Part shown: in pieces, positions 58,047 to 64,000 of the stretch
How positions within the stretch are numbered: the first letter of the stretch is position 1
How the letters are laid out: each line of letters begins with the position of its first letter
Translations under genes and position numbers: made by a program
Notes under the pieces: model-generated
Seen by the model: only the letters and a program-made list of their open reading frames with translations
Told to the model about the DNA's origin: nothing
The model's database searches: none
Assembly: GCA_006386115.1 (NCBI GenBank)
Contig: VFIW01000022.1
Span: 310,001 to 374,000 of the forward strand
Source: Globisporangium splendens
Lineage: Eukaryota > Oomycota > Peronosporomycetes > Pythiales > Pythiaceae
DNA: 64,000 bases
Reading direction: 5' to 3'

Positions 58047-61000
58047 CTAGTAGTCTCCATCGTCGTCGTCTTCGTCGTCAAATTGCTGCATGATGTCGCG
58101 TTCATGGCGCGGGATCTCGTACCGCTGCGTGCCGCGCTGTTTGACTTGACTCCACTGCGGTGCAGTCTCGTGGGTGTACCCGTAATCGAAAAAGAGCTCT
58201 TCGCCGATTTCAATGTCGTCACGCGCGTACAGCGCGATGCGGTGTTCGCCGTTCACGAGCAGGATCTTGGCTTCGCAGTTCGCCGACACGGTTGCCTTGT
58301 GGTTAGCAAACTTGCTCTTGTTGCCCTTGCGCGTCGCATCCACGACTTCGTCCGTGTTCACATCGAACAGGAAGCTGATCGCCATGACGTCGTAGATATT
58401 CCCGCGGCGCTCGGCTTCATCGTCGGAGATCAGTGCACCAGTGTACTCATATAGGAACTCGCCTCGGCGAATGCGCTCAAGGGCAAACGCACCCCAACCA
58501 TGGGTCGTCGAGAACGACACACCGATCTTGCGTTGCGCACCGCGCAGCAAGTTTGAGTTGCAGCAAATCCCGATATCGTAGCACAGTCGCCGCTCAGGGT
58601 TCTTTTCGCTACCCATGACGGCAGCATCGCTCACGCCGCACGAAAAGCAGTAATCTGGGTCACATTCGCGGCCAGCACTATAGCACGGACACGACTTGGT
58701 GCGGCAATTGCCCATGCTGCATTTGCAGCCTTGAAACCTGTTCGGACAATCTCTGGAGCATGCACACGCTTTGTCACAACGATGGTTGCGTTTCATGCAC
58801 TCGCAGCCATCGCAAACGCCCTCGTGGTTGCATGGCTGGTAGCAGTGTGAGTTGCCCTTGTCAAGTTGTCGCTGCATGCGTGTGCGCCTCGCGAGCTCGC
58901 GGGTTCCTAAATGCGAATGGTTCGTGCCAGTATGGCGATCATTTTTCTGACGACGGTGACTCGACACGTCTGCTGGCCGTGACGTCTCGTATTGATTGTC
59001 TCCTTTGTCCTCACTGCCAACGCGCGTTTTCTGCTCCGCGGCCAAAAACTGCGAGATCTGGGTACACGTGCACGTGGGGCTTTTCAGCATCGCAGCAATT
59101 AAGCACGAATTGTCTTCCAACGTTGACGCTAATTTCCGCAGCAGCAAAGTTTCCGATTCACTGAAGACAGGAGGTGCCGAATGTGATACAGGCGCCGGTT
59201 GCTTGTCAGCAATAGGCTGGTTTTCCAGTTGCTTTGATCCAGTTTCGATATTATCCGAGGACGGTAACCGAGTCTTCTCGATGGCGGCACTACCATTTGC
59301 GTCCGTATCCTTCTTCTTCTTCCAACATTCAGAGCTGCACGGCGTGTCCGTCGACGCAAGCGACCGCACAGCCTCTGTCACGATATCCACATACGAATCG
59401 TCAATATACTCGGAACCGTCAACTGCGCGTGTCAACTTCTTCCACTGCTTCAAATCTGCGCGTCGCTGCTGCCGGCGTTCTTTTTCCTGCATCGCTTCTT
59501 GCACTTTCAGACTCGCGCTCGCCATCGTGGAAATACGCGTTTGCGACCGCTTCGAGCGGCGTCGGACAGCGGATTCCTCATCGGATGCGCTTGCGGATGC
59601 CGGTGCCTGCGCGTCCTCCTCCTCATCTTTCTCTACCTGCTCCTCGTCCTCGGACGAACTGTCCACGAGCTCAATCACTCCAGCTGCTGCCGTCGCTGTT
59701 GCTCTGTTCAAATCCGCCACACCATCGGTAGCTTGAGCGTTTCCATCAAGACTGATTGGCTTGTCTGCTGGTCCATCGTCTCCATTCCCAGTCTCGAGCG
59801 GCTTCTGGCGACGATGAGCAATACCTGCGCGGAGCACGACTGGGTAAATGGGATCTGCTCTCTTCATTGGCGTTGGTTGCATAATCCCATGCTCATCACA
59901 GTCGTACGTATAGCATCGCCGGCAAAAGAGATCGCGATACCATTCCATCGAGTTGCTATAATCGGTTGTCTTGCGAAGGCCGCCTCCCTGAGGGAACCGC
60001 TCGTAGTTGGACTCAAAGTACCGAATCGGAGGCTTCAAGCGGTCTGTCACACCCTGGCGTTCTGGTCGTGGCTGCAAGAACCAACACGAGCGGCCGAGCA
60101 GATTCAGGTACGTTTGAATTGCCGACACGTTGTCTGCTAGTTGCTTTCCATTCATCAGGCACTGGACACCTGTGACTCGTTTCAGCACCCGGCGCGCAGC
60201 ATCGTCGTTCTTTTTGATTTCACAATAGTCGCTGTATGGCTGGAAGAACTTTTCCGATTGCTGCAGCGCTTTAAACACTTTTTTCGAGTCCCCACACTCA
60301 AAGACAACTAGTCGAAGCAAATACTCCATCGCTTCATCGTCCAATGCACTGGGTGGTAGCGATTTAATCTCAAGCACCGAGCCGCTCTTGCTTCCTAGCA
60401 CCTCGACACGCTTGTTCTTGTCCATCGTGGTCGACACATAGCGATTTGGATCAATATTCACGCGCGTGTTCTCGCCCAAGTACGGGATGTATCGCAGAAT
60501 GGGATCGTCCGCGACACGAACGTTCTTTTTCACGCCAACGTACGCCCAAGACTTGCGAAGCGCAGGGATCTCATCGTTCAGGTGAATCACTGTCTCTGGG
60601 TAAACTTCTCGCTCCTTCAGCACGCGGAACGCCAACGAGTCGCCAATGAACTCGAGCGGACGATCGGAATCGTCGTCAGGATCCTCGTCCGACGTGAAAT
60701 ATTTGACGGTTCCTACCAACGAGTTGAGCTTTGGCGCTTGCAGCTGTCGGTTCTGAAAGAGTCGCACGGCTGCGCGTCGCTCACAGTACGCGAGATTAAA
60801 TGTCGTGTGAGGAACTGAGAGGGAAGAGGTGAGCAAAACAAACGTGAGCAAAATGCACATGGCATATCAGAGACGACTGAATGAAAGCACGTACTGGCAA
60901 ACTGAAGCAAGTCGTCACGCAACTGCTGATGCTCCTGCAAATACGTTGCGACCTGCGTTCGCATGCCTTGCAAAATGGTTTTCACGCGCCGCTCGTGACA

Positions 61001-63012
61001 CGCATTGATCATTGGCAACGCATCGGTGATGAGGTTTTGCACTTTGGCATTGACTTCTTCTTGAATCAATGCCTAGCAAAAGAGCGAGCGATGGATACAC
61101 ACGTTAGACCAAACCTCGTTTTTGGCAATCAGCCCATATACTGGGGCTAAGCCCACGTACATCTGCGTTAAGCGAGGCTTGCGACTTCAACACCCTTGAT
61201 TTCTTTTCGAGCGTCCCCGTGGGATCAAAATCGGAAAGCGGTCGGTCAAATTCTGTTTGCAAGCACGCGTCAAGGAGAAGGAGCAGGTGCAATGAGTTAG
61301 CGACTACGAGTGCGTGAGTCTGTTCAAATGCAAACTTTCTTACCGTCAGCGAATGGCAGCGGATACGTTGACTCGGGGGACAAGATATTGGGAGGAGCGC
61401 GTGCAAGAAGAAGCCGCCGCCACGTCGTTCCGTGCATCGCAGAAGCTCGAATATGATCGTCGCTCTGGTTACCGAAACCCTGGTACGTGGACGTTCTGCT
61501 GGACACCTGTGGGGTGGACGTCATCGACGTGCTCGACATCGTTACATCGACAATCGAAGGTGATGCGACGGTAGGGATTTCTTTCGTAATCTTCGCCGAA
61601 GGAGTAAGCGCGAGAGATGGCGCCACTGCTTTCGCTTTCTTTTCGATCTCGTCCACACGAGAGCGCTTGACGCTCTTTTTCTGAGAGGACTCGAGCAGTT
61701 CGGTCTTGCGCGCAGATGCAGCGGTGGATTTTGTCGTCGACGAAGACGAAGCTGACGGTGAAAACAATGAGCTGCTGCTGTCACCACCGCTAGCAGCCAC
61801 AGCGCGTCGACGCTGGTTCGCGATCTCTTCGAGCGCTCGTCGCTGCGCTTGGAGTTCGCTAAACGAGATGCGCTCTGTAAACGCATACGATTCCCGATCC
61901 GCTCGTCGAGTTGCCGTGGACGACGGTCTGGTACCAGACGGAGCAGCAACAGCGCTATAGCCATTCGTTGCTGGGTGCTGTTGCATTACCGGCGTCACTC
62001 CTTGCTTCCTGGCGGCCTTTTTTTCTTCGCGAGAACTGGGTTTCGTCGAGCTTTGCAGAGCTGGTTTCTTCGGTTTGCGCGCATATGCGTCATCATCCTC
62101 GGACGATGACCCATCTGATGACTCGGACAGCACGTCCGCGTATTTGCTTGAACTGCGGTCATGGGATCTAGCGTGTCCTTGTTTCTTGTGCGTTTGCTGC
62201 TGTCGCTGTGCCGATTTCATCGCCACGGCTGCTTTCGGTGGCCGACAGGACGGAAACTCGTCTTCTTCACTGCTTTCTTCCTCACTACTGTCCTCCGCAA
62301 GGTATCGCGACCACCTGCTGGGCTTCGTGAAACCTCCTGTCCTCAGCGGCGCTTCCGTCGGCGTCTGCGGCTTCCTCAAGTGCTTTGGCAATTTCTTTGC
62401 TTTCATTGCCGACGTTCCAGTTCGGACGACACCACTACTATTCGTGCGCCGCCGCTTTTTCGAGTCGAATGCAAGCGACTCGTCAAACGACGCATCGTCA
62501 TCGTCGTCCTGTTCCTCCTCGTCGCTGCTAATGATCTCTCGGATGATGTACTCCATGTGCTCATTCTCGGATTCGTATCCTGCTCTCGGCACCGCTTTCC
62601 TCGCAGCAACAGGTGCTTTGATCTTCTTCCCCGAAGGAAACGCGCCTCGAGCAGGTGCTGCTGCTGCTGCTGATGCCGATCCCGAGACCGATTTCCGCGC
62701 CGTTTGCGTGGTCACGGGCTTCGCACGGCGCACTGGCTGGCGCTCGTATTCGTCCTCGTCCTCGCCACTGCTGCTGGTGTCCAGCACAATCACACCATCG
62801 TCGTCCACTATACGCCACCAGATACATAAATGCATGCGCACATAGAGGGAAAGAAAGATGAGTACAATCCCGTCAATTCAAGCATTCAAACGTCACGACA
62901 CCATCAAAGGCGTCCGCTCGCCGCCACTGTGTGTGCAGAGTGTGCCTTGCACATGCAGCAGCACGGCACAAGCGCCTCGGACACACGGCCACACGCACAT
63001 GTACGTATTTGC

Positions 63013-63045
<33 letters not shown>

Positions 63046-63225
63046 ACAGCGTACCCTTCATGGCTTCGCGCGCGCACCAAGTCGCTCGCTCGTCTCTGAT
63101 GGGTGCGCGGAATCGCCGTTGGGAATGCTGTGCAATGGCCAACAACAAGCACACGCTTCCGATTAAGTACGATCGCGCAGAAAGGAAAGCAAGACTGCGA
63201 ACTTACAGACACTGATGAGCTCCAA
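58047..63225 (-). CDS. EZH: E(z)-type CXC-SET histone methyltransferase
   Basis: At least five exons join in frame: 63225-63207 (short, tentative), 62807-61344, 61252-61161, 61072-60895 and 60814-58047, for about 1500 residues. The 5' end is unresolved. The N-terminal 490 residues are disordered, with acidic clusters (VIVLDTSSSGEDEDE, IIREIISSDEEEQ) and basic serine-rich stretches. A helical segment (NAKVQNLITDALPMINACHE) precedes the PRC2-type region (FGDSLAF-like, AYVGVKKNVRVADDPILRYI). The CXC domain reads CNHEGVCDGCECMKRNHRCD to GCKCSMGNCRTKSCPCY. The SET domain reads GWGAFALERIRRGEFLYEYT, DEAERRGNIYDVMAISFLFD, DATRKGNKSKFANH and EELFFDYGY. E(z) trimethylates H3K27 within PRC2. Where family members have NHS, this one has NHKATVSANC. 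It is much longer than EZH2 (about 750 residues). Confidence 0.8.
63012..63045. repeat. Compound (AT)n(AG)n microsatellite
   Basis: About 18 bp of AT repeats run directly into about 14 bp of AG repeats. It lies in the proposed first intron (62808-63206) of the E(z) gene. Confidence 0.85.
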
Positions 63226-63329
63226 CTAAATACGAATGGAGAGATGCGCACCTAATGAGATGTGCGATCGGGGTATCGGGATAATGAGCGGGTTATACCC
63301 GATTCAGACTGTGGCAGTAGCTATTCAAC

Positions 63330-63760
63330 ACGCAACACACCAACCAGATCGACAAAAATGGCCCAAGGAGCTTGAACGCCACCCTCATCGACAATCTCAA
63401 ACAGCTTGTCCACGGCGAACGACATCTTCACGCGCTCCAGAGAGTCCTCTCGCGTCATGAGACCGATCAGATTGCGCCGCTTGTCGTTCAAGAAATCCGG
63501 GAGAGCAGGAAGTTTTCACCTTTTCACTTGAAACTGGACAAAGACTGCACTCATCTGCTTTCCCCAATGGACATCACCTGGAATAGCCTCCAAGATGCGC
63601 ATCGCGAACGAATACACATCCGACGCGAACGACGGGCGTCCACTTGCCAAGTACTCGAGTGACTTCCAGTTCAGGGAGCCTACTGTACGCTAAAGTGCAC
63701 CCGACCATTTCTTCTGGTTGTCGCTTCATGAAGGACCTGGCCATTGCGGAGATCGGCGAG
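63330..63760 (-). pseudogene. Decayed TKL kinase C-terminal fragment
   Basis: The minus strand carries kinase subdomains VIII-XI in two frames. The upper frame reads LNWKSLEYLASGRPSFASDV, YSFAMRILEAIPGDVHWGKQ. After a stop and frame change near 63515 the lower frame reads KLPALPDFLNDKRRNLIGLM, then EDSLERVKMSFAVDKLFEIV. This matches the kinase ending at 10364 closely (SPEYLAGGRPSFASDVYSFA, SERVRMTYVVDKLFEI). Further up, near 63720, SAMARSFMKRQPEEMVG fits an activation segment but is also out of frame. Upstream parts of the kinase (HRD/DFG, glycine loop) were not found before the window ends, so the copy is broken here; whether it extends beyond 64000 cannot be seen. Confidence 0.65.
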
Positions 63761-63769
63761 TCAACTCCT

Positions 63770-64000
63770 CAGACCGCGACGTACACGGTAGTCTAACTAC
63801 GAGCGCCGTGGCACACCCAATTCTGGAAATCTGTGGTTCTCTGCAGGTAGGCACGGCCGGGTGCATTTTCTAGAGCAGTTGTGTCAACTTTCTTGAGTAC
63901 TGTACGTGAGGCTTCTTTTGTCTGGGTGAATCTCTGCGGTGCAAGAGCTGTGAATCATGTGACACCCTAGCGACATGGATGAGAGTAGCGCAGGTTGAGG
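63770..64000. other. Right edge, no intact gene seen
   Basis: No intact frame. It may hold more of the decayed kinase, but I could not trace conserved motifs. Confidence 0.35.

Overview
The window is nuclear DNA from a stramenopile, most likely a zoospore-forming oomycete of Pythium/Phytophthora grade. The sequence shows dense genes on both strands, mostly short GT-AG introns (about 45-110 bp), pyrimidine-rich leaders and a clearly eukaryotic gene set. The oomycete assignment is an inference from gene style: an ankyrin-TKL kinase, expanded START and MSP families, and a probable GPH-type transporter. The species cannot be named from this sequence. Ciliary/flagellar genes (TPGS2, TMEM231, a PPP1R42-like protein) suggest a lineage that still makes flagellated cells.

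Layout. 0-4.8 kb: the tail of a truncated gene, then a four-exon SPX-domain gene. 4.8-10.4 kb: a large gene with a possible N-myristoylation site, an in-phase ankyrin array, a pseudokinase and a TKL-type kinase; its 3' part carries several one-base frame breaks. 11-21 kb: a tail-anchored VAP homologue, a FAR1/ZSWIM-like protein, a nucleolin-like protein, GPATCH1 and a PX-RING protein. 23-27.4 kb: three tandem START-domain paralogues. 27.7-36.7 kb: a double-MSP protein, mitochondrial enoyl-CoA isomerase, an aspartate-semialdehyde dehydrogenase with a hydrophobic C-terminal tail, the PPP1R42-like protein and a Ded1/DDX3 helicase with a 10-nt first coding exon.

37-50.3 kb: an unrecognised nuclear-type protein, a small membrane ORF, a BRCT DNA-damage adaptor (53BP1/Crb2-like), TPGS2, an 11-exon PEX19 ending in CTLM, TMEM231 and a broken transporter gene. 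50.5-57.5 kb: a CxxC protein, a nucleotidyltransferase-like protein, MsrA and an unrecognised 670-residue protein. 58-63.2 kb: an E(z)-type CXC-SET methyltransferase spread over at least five exons. 63.3-64 kb: the decayed end of a second TKL kinase related to the one at 10 kb.

The genes do not form an operon-like system; most are housekeeping. The points of interest are the ankyrin/tandem-kinase gene and its decayed relative, the START cluster with a duplicated upstream element, the SET-domain changes in E(z), the membrane-tailed ASADH, and three ciliary genes within about 17 kb.
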